Of a stretch of 64,000 nucleotides of DNA, positions 44,900 to 54,495 are shown piece after piece. How positions within the stretch are numbered: position 1 is the first letter of the stretch; every line of letters begins with the position of its first letter. The translations under genes were made by a program, and so were the position numbers. This DNA comes from Owenweeksia hongkongensis DSM 17368 (GTDB taxonomy: Bacteria; Bacteroidota; Bacteroidia; Flavobacteriales; Schleiferiaceae), in assembly GCF_000236705.1 (NCBI RefSeq), contig NC_016599.1, positions 1,674,001 to 1,738,000 of the forward strand, given 5' to 3'. The notes under the pieces are model-generated. The model saw only the letters and a list, made by a program, of their open reading frames with translations, ran no database searches and had not been told where the DNA came from.

Positions 44900-45841
44900 T
44901 TGATCGAAAGAACGATAGTAATAGAGAATGCCGACCCTAGAGATATTTACGGCAGTAATAACAAATATCTTGATCTCATAAAGGCGCATTTTCCCGAGCT
45001 CAAAATTATTGGTCGCGGCCTAAATCTTAAGGTAAATGGCGAATCTGATCGCATAGATCATTTTGAGTCAAAAATTGAGGAAATCATTTTGCATCTCAAT
45101 AAATACAACTCACTTTCTATAAATCAGCTGGAGCGAATCCTAAAGGATGAAATGCCCGTGGCTGACGATTCGAATAATGAGGATGACACTATATTATATA
45201 GTACTACTGGTAGCCCAATAAAAGCCCGCACTCTAAACCAGCGAGCGATGGTGCGCGCCATGAAAGACAATGACATGCTATTTGCCATTGGCCCAGCCGG
45301 AACCGGAAAAACCTATACTGCTGTAGCTTTGGCCGTGAGAGCCTTAAAAACCAAACAAATCAAAAAGATAATTCTGACTCGACCTGCTGTAGAAGCTGGT
45401 GAAAACTTAGGATTTCTTCCTGGTGACCTTAAGGAAAAGTTAGATCCGTACATGCAGCCATTATATGATGCTTTGCGCGATATGATTCCACCAGAAAAGC
45501 TGGCTTACTATTTAGAAACCGGAACCATCCAAATTGCACCATTGGCATTTATGCGTGGACGCACTTTAGATCGTGCCTTTGTGATTTTGGATGAAGCCCA
45601 AAACACCACTCATAGCCAAATGAAAATGTTCCTTACGCGAATGGGGTCTGATGCTCAGTTTATCATTACCGGTGATGCAGGGCAGATAGACCTTCCGCGA
45701 AAGCAAGCCTCGGGACTGAAAGAAGCTATGGGCAGACTTCAAAACATAAAAGGGATAAAATTTGTGATGCTGGATGACCGCGATGTGATCCGCCATGACC
45801 TTGTAAAACATATTATCAGAGCATACCAAGACGAAGAATAA
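44900..45841 (+). CDS. phoH: PhoH family protein (ATPase)
   Basis: 313 residues. KH-like N-terminal region, then a P-loop ATPase with Walker A GPAGTGKT at 131-138, [21 protein letters not shown], and Walker [12 protein letters not shown]. PhoH-like (YbeZ) proteins work with the RNA-processing enzyme YbeY in ribosome assembly. The start is a TTG: no in-frame ATG is found before the ATPase region. Followed by purC after 1 nt. Confidence 0.93.
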   Translation: MIERTIVIENADPRDIYGSNNKYLDLIKAHFPELKIIGRGLNLKVNGESDRIDHFESKIEEIILHLNKYNSLSINQLERILKDEMPVADDSNNEDDTILYSTTGSPIKARTLNQRAMVRAMKDNDMLFAIGPAGTGKTYTAVALAVRALKTKQIKKIILTRPAVEAGENLGFLPGDLKEKLDPYMQPLYDALRDMIPPEKLAYYLETGTIQIAPLAFMRGRTLDRAFVILDEAQNTTHSQMKMFLTRMGSDAQFIITGDAGQIDLPRKQASGLKEAMGRLQNIKGIKFVMLDDRDVIRHDLVKHIIRAYQDEE

Positions 45842-45842
45842 G

Positions 45843-46799
45843 ATGAACGCTTTAAAAGAAACCAACTTCACCCTACCGGGGCAAACTAAGTTTTATCGTG
45901 GCAAAGTGCGCGATGTGTACACCATTGACAACAACCTTTTGGTGATGATTGCCAGCGACAGAATTTCTGCATTTGATGTAGTACTTCCTGAAGGAATACC
46001 TGGAAAAGGCCAAGTGCTAAATCAGGTTGCCAATAAGTTTTTGGACATGACTTCGGACATCGTTCCAAACTGGAAAATATCTACACCAGACCCTATGGTT
46101 ACCATTGGCCACATGGCGGATCCATTTAAAGTGGAAATGGTAATCCGTGGATTTTTGACAGGCCATGCCTGGAGAACTTATAAATCTGGCGAGCGCGTAC
46201 TTTGCGGAGTTACTCTTCCTGAAGGAATGAAAGAACATGATGCTTTTCCGGAGCCTATCATCACACCAAGCACCAAAGCTGATCAAGGTGATCATGATGA
46301 GGATATTAGCCGTGAAGAAATTTTGAAGCAAGGCATTGTTTCAGAAGAAGATTACGTGCAGCTCGAAAAATATACCCGTGCGCTATTTGCCCGCGGACAA
46401 GAATACGCCAATGAGCGCGGTTTGATTTTGGTAGACACCAAATATGAGTTTGGAAAAACAGAAGATGGTACCATCGTACTGATTGACGAAATTCACACAC
46501 CCGATAGCAGCCGCTATTTTTATCTTGATGGCTATGAAGAAAACCAAAAGAATGATGTGCAGCAAAAGCAACTAAGCAAGGAGTTTGTGCGCCAATGGTT
46601 GATTGAAAATGGCTTTCAGGGAAAGGAAGGACAACAAGTTCCTGAAATGACTGAAGAATATATCACCTCCGTTTCTGATCGCTATGTAGAGCTTTACGAG
46701 CAAATCACTGGCGAACCTTTTAAGCGCCATGATTCTTCAGATCTTGAAAAGAGAATTGAGGAGAATGTGGTGAAGGAGTTGGAGAAGTTGAGAAAGTAG
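45843..46799 (+). CDS. purC: Phosphoribosylaminoimidazole-succinocarboxamide synthase
   Basis: 318 residues, longer than the short bacterial form and similar to the plant/bacteroidetal SAICAR synthases. Catalyses the eighth step of purine synthesis. Conserved parts: [45 protein letters not shown], the [11 protein letters not shown] metal loop and [11 protein letters not shown]. It directly follows phoH with 1 nt between stop and start and ends before a palindrome and a strong terminator. Confidence 0.96.
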   Translation: MNALKETNFTLPGQTKFYRGKVRDVYTIDNNLLVMIASDRISAFDVVLPEGIPGKGQVLNQVANKFLDMTSDIVPNWKISTPDPMVTIGHMADPFKVEMVIRGFLTGHAWRTYKSGERVLCGVTLPEGMKEHDAFPEPIITPSTKADQGDHDEDISREEILKQGIVSEEDYVQLEKYTRALFARGQEYANERGLILVDTKYEFGKTEDGTIVLIDEIHTPDSSRYFYLDGYEENQKNDVQQKQLSKEFVRQWLIENGFQGKEGQQVPEMTEEYITSVSDRYVELYEQITGEPFKRHDSSDLEKRIEENVVKELEKLRK

Positions 46800-46817
46800 T
46801 CCCGATAGCTATCGGGA
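46800..46817. repeat. Perfect 18-bp palindrome
   Basis: TCCCGATAGCTATCGGGA sits immediately after the purC stop. Such short palindromes are common between genes of Bacteroidota; it could be a dispersed element or a hairpin that stabilises the purC mRNA end. Confidence 0.6.
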
Positions 46818-46830
46818 TTAGATATTAGAC

Positions 46831-46863
46831 AAGCCCTGCTAGTGAAAACTGGCGGGGCTTTTT
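46831..46863. terminator. Rho-independent terminator after purC
   Basis: AAGCCCTGC (46831-46839) pairs with GCGGGGCTT (46852-46860) with one T-G pair, followed by a T run. It may also act for the converging minus-strand gene at 46881. Confidence 0.85.
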
Positions 46864-46880
46864 AGTTTATTAACCCTAAC

Positions 46881-47264
46881 TCACCTCAACAATACGTATA
46901 GAATCATGAAGATTACATTTGCAAAGAATAAATACAAGGAATTCCTGTAACCCAAAAGCATTTTCCGTTCTTCTCCTTTCAATTTATCAGAACCAATCTC
47001 CCTAAAAATACTTGTTGTTACCAGCTCTATCCCATTCATACTTCCTAATCCTAAATACTGATTAAAGAAAGTGTCTCCTTTAGCTTTAATCATTTTAGAA
47101 AGCTCATACCGATATAACGCATAAGCAAATATTAAAACAATAGTAAATGCCATGCCAACTCCCTCTACTACTGAGCTAAATTTATCGGCAAAAGTAAACA
47201 CAACAATCCACCATAGTACGAGTACAACCAATAGACACTTCCATAAACCACTAATATTTTTCAT
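46881..47264 (-). CDS. Small integral membrane protein, unknown function
   Basis: 127 residues with three hydrophobic segments (about 8-25, 35-52, 108-126) and a cytoplasmic middle loop with FREIGSDKLKGEERKML. No family recognised. It lies alone after the purC terminator, upstream of nothing obvious; its own start is a normal ATG. Confidence 0.6.
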   Translation of the reverse strand: MKNISGLWKCLLVVLVLWWIVVFTFADKFSSVVEGVGMAFTIVLIFAYALYRYELSKMIKAKGDTFFNQYLGLGSMNGIELVTTSIFREIGSDKLKGEERKMLLGYRNSLYLFFANVIFMILYVLLR

Positions 47265-47328
47265 TAGAAATTAAGTGTTATTCCCAAGAAACTATAGAGA
47301 TTAGTCAGGTTAGCATGACGCACACTTT

Positions 47329-47937
47329 TCAATAAGGCTGATTAAACATATACCTCACACCTACAAAACCTGCGATTGAGTTGTAATAGGTATTCCCATA
47401 TTTAACGTCCACTTTTTCGAGACTAATTACAGGAGTAATACTAGCAGACACGCCCGCATTAATAGAGAGCCCTCTAAATAGTTTAAAACGCAACCCCAAA
47501 TTACCGGCCAAATGATAAGTGTTTGCCGATTTTGAGTTTACATAATTAGGCCGGTTACCTTCATCCATCCACAGAAAAAATCGATTTTCTAACCCTGGTT
47601 CTAACCACACACTTCCCATCTTAATTTGCATCCGTAAGGGCAACACAGCATAATACAATTGTTTATCCCCTCCTACACTACTTCCTATTGAACTAATGCC
47701 CAGGCCTACACCAACACCAAACCACTTTTTTACTCCATTATCATAATGAGCGATGACGTCAAAACCCCGACCTGCTTGGCCGGTACTCGTCAATTCGACA
47801 TCCTCCCTATCCTTTACGTTTAAATTCGTAAACCTTTTAGATACCTGTAATCCAAATGCCTTGTAAGATTCAAAGTCCTGAGCTTTGACGGCAAAACTTA
47901 CAAGCAGTAGAGCCACTATTGAAATAAGCTTTTTCAT
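47329..47937 (-). CDS. Outer-membrane beta-barrel protein
   Basis: 202 residues, signal peptide ending AVKAQ (about 20), barrel-like alternation of strands and a terminal aromatic. Last of three consecutive small barrel genes; its stop codon and the next start overlap by 4 nt, so the three may form one transcript. Less alike to the other two than they are to each other. Function unknown. Confidence 0.65.
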   Translation of the reverse strand: MKKLISIVALLLVSFAVKAQDFESYKAFGLQVSKRFTNLNVKDREDVELTSTGQAGRGFDVIAHYDNGVKKWFGVGVGLGISSIGSSVGGDKQLYYAVLPLRMQIKMGSVWLEPGLENRFFLWMDEGNRPNYVNSKSANTYHLAGNLGLRFKLFRGLSINAGVSASITPVISLEKVDVKYGNTYYNSIAGFVGVRYMFNQPY

Positions 47938-48599
47938 CCCTTTAGAAAGTTAAAACGGTAAGCAATTGTAAGCACATACATGTATTCCCCATATTCCAAC
48001 AGGCCGCCATCAATTACATCTTCAAAACCTCCCCATAGATTCTGCGAAAACTGAAAATCTATATCATTAGAATTATCACGCATGTGAAAAGTCACCCCAA
48101 TCGAAGGTTTGATCCCCACAATAAAATAACTGTCCTTATACTTAGATACATCCTCTTCGCCATCTACACTGCGCATTATTCTCTTATTATATTGTGTGTG
48201 ATCTCCAGCCAATATACCCAAGCTCAGATAAAATGAAGCAGCGTTAGTTCTTAGATACAGTATAGGCTCCAAACTAAGAGTAGTGTTTAACTTTTTAGTG
48301 ATTTGCTCAACATTCACGGGACTACTTCCACTAGAACTGGTGTAAGAATTCCTATCTGGTAAAAAATAATTCGCCTCAATACTTGTACGGAACGAGAAAA
48401 ATCTTGACCAATTTCTTTGGTGGTCAAAGTGCAGACCAATAGCTTCATGGTCAACATCAAAATTGCTTCCGTTGGTTGCCACGGCACCATTAATACCTAT
48501 ACCCAAACCATGAGGGAAATAATCTTGCGACCATGAAACCTGAGAGAAAGAGAGTGCTATTGCAGTAAAGAGCAAAAGCTTTTTGAGATTCAAATTCAT
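47934..48599 (-). CDS. Outer-membrane beta-barrel protein, paralogue pair member
   Basis: 221 residues. Signal peptide ends VSWSQ. Shares the blocks FDHQRNWSRFFSFRTSIEANYFLP and SIGVTFHMRDN...FSQNLWGG with the neighbour at 48651-49319, so the two are paralogues. Ends in a barrel-closing strand VLTIAYRFNF. Unknown function; the pair may be a lipid or peptidoglycan-associated porin family. Confidence 0.7.
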   Translation of the reverse strand: MNLNLKKLLLFTAIALSFSQVSWSQDYFPHGLGIGINGAVATNGSNFDVDHEAIGLHFDHQRNWSRFFSFRTSIEANYFLPDRNSYTSSSGSSPVNVEQITKKLNTTLSLEPILYLRTNAASFYLSLGILAGDHTQYNKRIMRSVDGEEDVSKYKDSYFIVGIKPSIGVTFHMRDNSNDIDFQFSQNLWGGFEDVIDGGLLEYGEYMYVLTIAYRFNFLKG

Positions 48600-48650
48600 G
48601 TGTTAGTTTAATTGAGAGCGAACGAATATAAATAAGATTTGTACACTTCC

Positions 48651-49319
48651 TTATCTTGAAAAACCAAAACGGTAGGAAAGTGTAACTGAAAACAAGCTAA
48701 CATCAGGCTCCCAAAAATCATCATCAGCAAGATCCTGTGCTTCCTTCCAAAAATTCTGCGAAACCTCAAGCTGCAGTTCATCAGATTCAAATACATTAAA
48801 ACTAACCCCTATTACAGGTCTTAAGTTGACCATCAAGTAATTTCGCACAGTTCTGCTTTCATCACTTATTATTTCGCCCACACCAATATCTGCTTCCTCG
48901 ACCACCTCTGTACTAGTAATATGACCTCCTACCCCAGATGCAACTCCAAAATATACAGACACCGCTTCTGCTCTTATATAAAAGACCGGCATCGCAAAAA
49001 AGGTAGCGTTCATGTGTACTTGATTATACTCAGTTGATGACCAATTAGTACCGTTTTCGTTATAATATTCTAAGTGGGTTGGCAAAAAGTAATTCAAACC
49101 AAGACCGATTCGCAATGAGAAAAAATCGGAAAAATTCCTCTGATGATTTATATCTAACCCAAGTGTGAAATTAGGGCCTTCATCCATCCCTGTGGATGTT
49201 ACTCCCGTTCCCATTCCTACACCTAAACTCCTAAAAGAAACCTCTTGTGCCAAGGAAGTTAAACTGAATAACAAGATGATTGAGACTACATGAAAAAGCT
49301 TTTGAGAGAAAATAAGCAT
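48651..49319 (-). CDS. Outer-membrane beta-barrel protein, paralogue pair member
   Basis: 222 residues from ATG 49319 (the frame is open upstream to 49412, but the signal peptide LIFSQKLFHVVSIILLF...LAQ fixes this start). Shares INHQRNFSDFFSLRIGLGLNYFLP and VIGVSFNVFES...VSQNFWKE with the gene at 47934. Ends FSVTLSYRFGF. The start lies 46 nt downstream of the exonuclease gene stop on the same strand. Confidence 0.7.
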   Translation of the reverse strand: MLIFSQKLFHVVSIILLFSLTSLAQEVSFRSLGVGMGTGVTSTGMDEGPNFTLGLDINHQRNFSDFFSLRIGLGLNYFLPTHLEYYNENGTNWSSTEYNQVHMNATFFAMPVFYIRAEAVSVYFGVASGVGGHITSTEVVEEADIGVGEIISDESRTVRNYLMVNLRPVIGVSFNVFESDELQLEVSQNFWKEAQDLADDDFWEPDVSLFSVTLSYRFGFSR

Positions 49320-49365
49320 GTTAGTTTTTATTTTTATCTGGCAAATAATAAAGTTGAAATCGAAT

Positions 49366-50637
49366 CTATTTAATTCTTTCCACAACTCCTTCAAACTTTT
49401 TAAACTCTCCACTCAGTATACCCAACTTCAAAAGCTCGGTATAAGCTTCTTTAGGCTTTATGCTCGTCATGCTTTTGTGCAGTCTTTCTGCATGACTTAT
49501 TTGATCGTTTAGATTGTAATAATAGTAGCCAATCAAATCACCATCTTCTACTATAAATGCACAGTATTCGGTTCGCGTTCTACCTGAACCATAATACACA
49601 GCTTCCGCTGGAAAATCAGACAATAAATCTATAATAGCTTGGCGTGATTCCGACTTTCTAAAGTTTCGACCAAACATGGCCAAAGCTCTAGAAGTAAGCT
49701 TTTGATTAATACTTTTAATCAAAGGTTTTTTCTTGCCTGCATCTTTTATATCACGCTGAATAAGCTTTGGAGACTTTCCTCTCTTATCTATATAAATCCC
49801 TCTCTCCAGATGTGTTTCAGAAATACGATTGAAAGGAGGACGGGTATTTTCTAGTTCCTGCTCACGCTTGACGCGACCAATAAGCCAGTTGCCCACAGCC
49901 TCAGCATGCACAGAATGTACGCGTTCGCGCAAGTCATCAGCGCGCTTGCTATCGGCCACAAAAACCCTATTGAGGGCACTCTTTATATTATCAGAGGCAG
50001 CTAAATAAAGAACCTTCCCGTCTTTATCGTGTAAATAAAAAATTCCTTTTTGGGTTTTGATAGAACGTGCCAAATCGCTCAGCTTGTCCCGCATGTAATT
50101 TCCTTCCTGTATGCTTTGCCCTAGCACACTTATATCTTTCTTGCTATCTTTTTCTCTTAAGATTTTAAACAGCTCTAAAGTAGCCAAGGCATCATCTTCA
50201 GCTCTATGTTTGTTAGGCATGTGAATACCCAGTTCTTTACAGATTTTTGACAAACCATAGGCAGGTAAACCAGGTATGAGTTCTTGAGCAGTTTCAATTG
50301 TATCCAAGGTTTCACGCTCATATTCATAACCCAAACGAGCAAATTCCTGACGTACCATGCGGTAATCAAACTCCACATTGTGGCCTACCAAAATTGCTCC
50401 TTCCGTAATTTCAATAATGCGCTTAGCGATTTCTTGAAAACGAGGAGCCCGCTGCAACATTTTGGGAGTAATCCCAGTTATCTTGGTTACAAATTTTTGA
50501 ACTTCCCGATGCGGATGCACCAAACTAATGAGTTGATCTACCACCTCGTGGCCATCAAAACGGTATACGGCAATCTCAATCATGGCCTCTTTGCCAAAAG
50601 GACCGCCAGACGATTCTATATCTAATATGCAAAACAC
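49366..50637 (-). CDS. DnaQ-type 3'-5' exonuclease fused to a degenerate GIY-YIG domain
   Basis: 423 residues. N-terminal exonuclease with the complete DEDDh set: Asp6 and Glu8 (CILDIESSG), Asp91 (HNVEFD), His144 and Asp149 (HRAEDDA). From about 200 to 290 comes a UvrC N-terminal-like module: GIFYLHDKDGKVLYLAAS, where a normal GIY-YIG domain has GIY...YIG, so the two tyrosines and the glycine have been partly replaced and the nuclease centre is probably lost or altered. The last 130 residues are like the UvrC-associated region. Such DnaQ-GIY fusions occur in Bacteroidota (as in PolC-epsilon/UvrC-like proteins); the role may be DNA repair. Confidence 0.83.
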   Translation of the reverse strand: MFCILDIESSGGPFGKEAMIEIAVYRFDGHEVVDQLISLVHPHREVQKFVTKITGITPKMLQRAPRFQEIAKRIIEITEGAILVGHNVEFDYRMVRQEFARLGYEYERETLDTIETAQELIPGLPAYGLSKICKELGIHMPNKHRAEDDALATLELFKILREKDSKKDISVLGQSIQEGNYMRDKLSDLARSIKTQKGIFYLHDKDGKVLYLAASDNIKSALNRVFVADSKRADDLRERVHSVHAEAVGNWLIGRVKREQELENTRPPFNRISETHLERGIYIDKRGKSPKLIQRDIKDAGKKKPLIKSINQKLTSRALAMFGRNFRKSESRQAIIDLLSDFPAEAVYYGSGRTRTEYCAFIVEDGDLIGYYYYNLNDQISHAERLHKSMTSIKPKEAYTELLKLGILSGEFKKFEGVVERIK

Positions 50638-50761
50638 TCGGCAAAGGTAATCATTAATAGAGCCTGACTTTAATACCTGAATCCCAAATAATATTCGAAC
50701 TCAGGTTTATACTTTAGCAAATGCTTAATCATTAAGTAAAACATCCACACGGAGCTATAAT

Positions 50762-53209
50762 TTGAGACCGAAACTCTATCTGTTAATACTATTTTTTGCG
50801 CTAAGCAACATTGCTTTGGCTCAGCCTAAAAGTATATACGGAAGCGTGAGAGACAAAGATGGAGAACCTATTTCGCAGGCTCTACTTTGGGTTTCAGATA
50901 TGGATACTATTTTTTACTCCGACAATAATGGAGATTTTAACATCCCGATACTTTCTCACAAACATTATTTGAAAGTAACTGCTCCAGAGTTTTCATCCAA
51001 AAGAATAGTATTGCCATATAATCATAATCAGCCTTTGCTTATTTACTTGGAACAAAACATTACTGATGAATATTTCAACCCTTATGAAGTAGTACGACTG
51101 GCAAAAAACAAAAGAGCAGAAAACGAAGAGAAATACACAGCCTACACCGGAACAGCATTCAAATCCACTACTGCCAATCTTTTCAATGTCCCTTTTCAGA
51201 TACCCATCGCCAGCGGTTTTATCCTTCCCGGAAAGGGAGACACGGGAATAATGTTTTACTCAGAGCAAATCAGTAAACACAACTTTCAAAATGAATACAG
51301 TTTTAGCGACAGCGTGATAGCCTACAGAGCTGGTGGCAACCTCCCCGTTCCTAATTTCAATTATGTATCGGATAAAGACTTGTCATTATACCACAATCAG
51401 CTGTCCTTGCCTGAGTTGGATTATCGCAAGTACTTTTCACCTCTTGGTGATAGAGGTTTGCGTTACTACAAGTTTTCCGCCAAGGGTACTTATATGGATG
51501 GAAATCGCAAAGTCTTTCGCATAAGCTTTGAACCAAAAAAATACGGTAGCGCTACCTTAAAAGGATATATGGAGCTTTATGACTCTACCTACACCTTGGC
51601 TTTCGCCAAATTTAGTTTTGACAATGCACACCACCTCAAATCATTGGATAGCGTTGCCGTGGAGCAATTTTTTGTTTACCAAAATGATGAATACCGCCAG
51701 GTTCACAATCACCTTACCCATTATCTACACATCACCGGATTTAGTGGAAACTATGAATCCAACACCTATTTTTCGGATTATGAGTATCAAAATTCTAACC
51801 CTGAAATAAAGCTAGGAACAGAGGTTTACCATTTAGATTCTTTAGCAATAAATGGTGATAGCAACATTTGGAAAAACCATGCTCCTAAACCTATATCTAC
51901 ACAAGCCGAAAGAGTTTTAACAAGTGAGAATCTCAATAAAATATTTAGAGGAAAATACGCTAGAAACCTACACTTTCACACTGAATTTAAACCTTTTCAG
52001 CTGCTCTATAAGAGATACATTTACAGAGAAGATGATCTGTATTTTAATCTTTCTCCTCTGTATTACATGCCAGGGTTCAACACAGTAGAAGGCGCCTATC
52101 TCACTTACAAAGTTCCGATAAAGGTATACAAACCAAATACGGAATGGAGCCTTACCCCTATGGTGCGTTATGGTTTTGCGGACAATGAGTTTAAATCAAG
52201 GATGACAGCTGAGCTCACGTACGACCTCAAAAACCCAAAAAAAGTATCACTGGAAGTAGGCCATGTTTTTGACCAGTTTAATGAAGAAGATCCCATATCG
52301 CCATTTATCAATACCTACTACAGCTTGGTTCTTGGCAAAAACTACATGAAGCTATATGGCAAAGACTACATTCGTGCGGGATACCAGCTTGAAATTGTGA
52401 ACGGCCTGGAGTTCCAGTCGTCACTGGAATATGGTAACCGCTTTGCTGTGTATAATAATACAGATTACACCTTTTTTGGTGATGGAAGTAATTTTACTCC
52501 AAACAACCCCACGGCTGATGATGTGATTGATGAAAATGGATTCAAGGAACATCATGCTTTAACATTTAGAACTCAGCTAGCTTATCAATTTCATCAGAGA
52601 TACAAAACCATAAATGGTAAAAAGGTAGCTCTACAAATGAATACTCCGCGAGTGTACCTCAATTACCGACAAGGAATAAAATCCAGCTTTAGCGACACAA
52701 GGTTTGCTTTTGCCTCAGCAGGGATTTCCTTCAATACTGATTTAGGAAATGCAGGTCACACCAAATGGGATTTTAGTGCAGGTGGTTTTATGGACAACAA
52801 GTACATGGAATTTATCGATTATCAACATTTTAATGGTACTCAAACTTTTTACCTGCAGCAAAGTGCCTATTCTTATAGTTCCATCAAACGATTTAGCACT
52901 TTGGGATATTATAGCTACAGTACCGATCAGGCCTTTATTGAAGCGCACGTAGAACATCATTTTGACGGAGCGCTTTTATCAAAGATTTCTTTTTTAAGAA
53001 ATACCGGAATTCATGCGTTTGGCGGTGCTAATTATCTGAATAATTTCAGTGACCCTCAGTTTTTGGAAGTAGTTTTTGGAATAGATAATATCATGGATAT
53101 TCTAAAAATAGAAATTGCAAGTAGCATACACAATATCAACGATGTACGCCCAACCATTCTGGTGGGTATCGACTTCAATTATCTTTATTACGTTCGTAAT
53201 AAAAGGTAA
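50762..53209 (+). CDS. DUF5686 / carboxypeptidase-regulatory-like outer-membrane protein
   Basis: 815 residues. Signal peptide ends IALAQ (21). An N-terminal carboxypeptidase-regulatory-like beta-sandwich (about 24-95, SIYGSVRDKDGEPISQALLWV) precedes a large DUF5686 domain with RYYKFSAKGTYMDG, a barrel-like C-terminal part and end LYYVRNKR. DUF5686 proteins are predicted outer-membrane proteins. The start is a TTG at 50762, with no in-frame ATG before the mature domain. It is followed after 66 nt by a lipoprotein gene. Confidence 0.85.
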   Translation: MRPKLYLLILFFALSNIALAQPKSIYGSVRDKDGEPISQALLWVSDMDTIFYSDNNGDFNIPILSHKHYLKVTAPEFSSKRIVLPYNHNQPLLIYLEQNITDEYFNPYEVVRLAKNKRAENEEKYTAYTGTAFKSTTANLFNVPFQIPIASGFILPGKGDTGIMFYSEQISKHNFQNEYSFSDSVIAYRAGGNLPVPNFNYVSDKDLSLYHNQLSLPELDYRKYFSPLGDRGLRYYKFSAKGTYMDGNRKVFRISFEPKKYGSATLKGYMELYDSTYTLAFAKFSFDNAHHLKSLDSVAVEQFFVYQNDEYRQVHNHLTHYLHITGFSGNYESNTYFSDYEYQNSNPEIKLGTEVYHLDSLAINGDSNIWKNHAPKPISTQAERVLTSENLNKIFRGKYARNLHFHTEFKPFQLLYKRYIYREDDLYFNLSPLYYMPGFNTVEGAYLTYKVPIKVYKPNTEWSLTPMVRYGFADNEFKSRMTAELTYDLKNPKKVSLEVGHVFDQFNEEDPISPFINTYYSLVLGKNYMKLYGKDYIRAGYQLEIVNGLEFQSSLEYGNRFAVYNNTDYTFFGDGSNFTPNNPTADDVIDENGFKEHHALTFRTQLAYQFHQRYKTINGKKVALQMNTPRVYLNYRQGIKSSFSDTRFAFASAGISFNTDLGNAGHTKWDFSAGGFMDNKYMEFIDYQHFNGTQTFYLQQSAYSYSSIKRFSTLGYYSYSTDQAFIEAHVEHHFDGALLSKISFLRNTGIHAFGGANYLNNFSDPQFLEVVFGIDNIMDILKIEIASSIHNINDVRPTILVGIDFNYLYYVRNKR

Positions 53210-53275
53210 TTTTTTCTCTTCTTCAGCCAACCTTTCAGGCTAAGCTTTCGTGTACGCTCATAAATCTATCAACCT

Positions 53276-53764
53276 ATGAAGCTACTGTATTTACTAATCC
53301 CTGCCCTACTTCTCACAGCATGTGGCGAAGAGCCCGAAACCTACACAGAATACACACCTGTACTCCTCAAAAGATCTGACCTTGAAAAATCTATTAAAGT
53401 AGAAAGCGCCCGTCCAATAAAGGATGCTGGTAAAATCTACCGCAAGGGAAGCCTTCTTTTTATCAATGAAAAATTTGAAGGTGTGCACGTATACAACAAT
53501 GGTGATCCGAAAAAACCTGTGGCCTTAGGGTTAATCAAAATTCCGGGCAATGTTGACATTACCATTAATAACGACATTATTTATGCAGACAATGCTGTAG
53601 ACCTTGTGGCACTGAGATATTCTAATGAGCAAATTCAAATTTTGGATCGCGACAGAGATGTCTTTCCAGAAATCGTGGCTCCTGATTTTGGAAATATACC
53701 AGATGAATATACCGCCACAAATCGTCCTGAAAATACCGTAATCGTAAAATGGGAAAAACTATGA
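53276..53764 (+). CDS. Small LVIVD-like lipoprotein
   Basis: 162 residues; lipoprotein signal ends LTAC. Contains one or two blades such as SLLFINEKFEGVHVYNNGDPKKPV, resembling the LVIVD repeat of bacterial surface propellers. It is 4 nt overlapped by the next gene (ATGA), so the two are co-translated. Reads like a shortened partner of that protein. Function unknown. Confidence 0.7.
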   Translation: MKLLYLLIPALLLTACGEEPETYTEYTPVLLKRSDLEKSIKVESARPIKDAGKIYRKGSLLFINEKFEGVHVYNNGDPKKPVALGLIKIPGNVDITINNDIIYADNAVDLVALRYSNEQIQILDRDRDVFPEIVAPDFGNIPDEYTATNRPENTVIVKWEKL

Positions 53765-54495
53765 AAAAGCTACTCTTACTTACTGCGTCCATCCTTTTTT
53801 TAGTGAGCTGCCAAGATGGAGTTTCAGACACAAGCGCTATCCCCGGAACTGGCCAAGGCGGCAGTTTAGCACGTTTCGCCATTTCATCTGATTTTATGTT
53901 TGCCGTAAATGGTCAATCTCTAAAAGTATTCAGTCTTAGTGACCCGGAAAACCCACGGTTGCTTTCTACCCAAAACCTTGGTGTAAATGTAGAAACCATC
54001 TTTTTGAGAGACTCCGCAACATTGTTTATCGGCTCTACAGATGGCATGTTTATTTATGACATTAGCAATGCTCCGAACATTATACACCTCAGCACTTACA
54101 GGCACGTAACAAGCTGCGACCCTGTGGTGGCAAATGAAAATTACGCTTATGTAACATTGCGCTCTTCGGTAAATAACAATGCTTGCAGCCGAGGTGTAAA
54201 CCAGCTTGACATTCTGGATATTTCAGACCTAACTATGCCGCAGGAAGTAAACCGCATACCCATGGATCACCCCATCGGGCTAGGTTTGTATGGCGACACC
54301 CTGCTGGTTTGCGATGATGGGATAAAAGTTTTTAGCACCGTTGATCCTCGCAACCCTTACCTCATTACCACTCAAAAGGAAATAGATGCTGTGGATATTA
54401 TTCCTTACGGTAAGCAAATGATTATCTCCACCAGCACCGGATTTGAGCAGTACGAATATCACAAAGGCGAACTCAAATTTCTAAGCAAAATATGA
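53761..54495 (+). CDS. LVIVD-repeat lipoprotein
   Basis: 244 residues from ATG 53761; lipoprotein signal ends LVSC. Several propeller-type repeats, e.g. VNGQSLKVFSLSDPENPRLLST, GMFIYDISNAPNIIHLSTY, DILDISDLTMPQEVNRI, which match the LVIVD repeat family. Coupled to the previous lipoprotein and overlapping the next barrel gene by 4 nt, so all three are one translational unit. Surface binding role inferred. Confidence 0.82.
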   Translation: MKKLLLLTASILFLVSCQDGVSDTSAIPGTGQGGSLARFAISSDFMFAVNGQSLKVFSLSDPENPRLLSTQNLGVNVETIFLRDSATLFIGSTDGMFIYDISNAPNIIHLSTYRHVTSCDPVVANENYAYVTLRSSVNNNACSRGVNQLDILDISDLTMPQEVNRIPMDHPIGLGLYGDTLLVCDDGIKVFSTVDPRNPYLITTQKEIDAVDIIPYGKQMIISTSTGFEQYEYHKGELKFLSKI

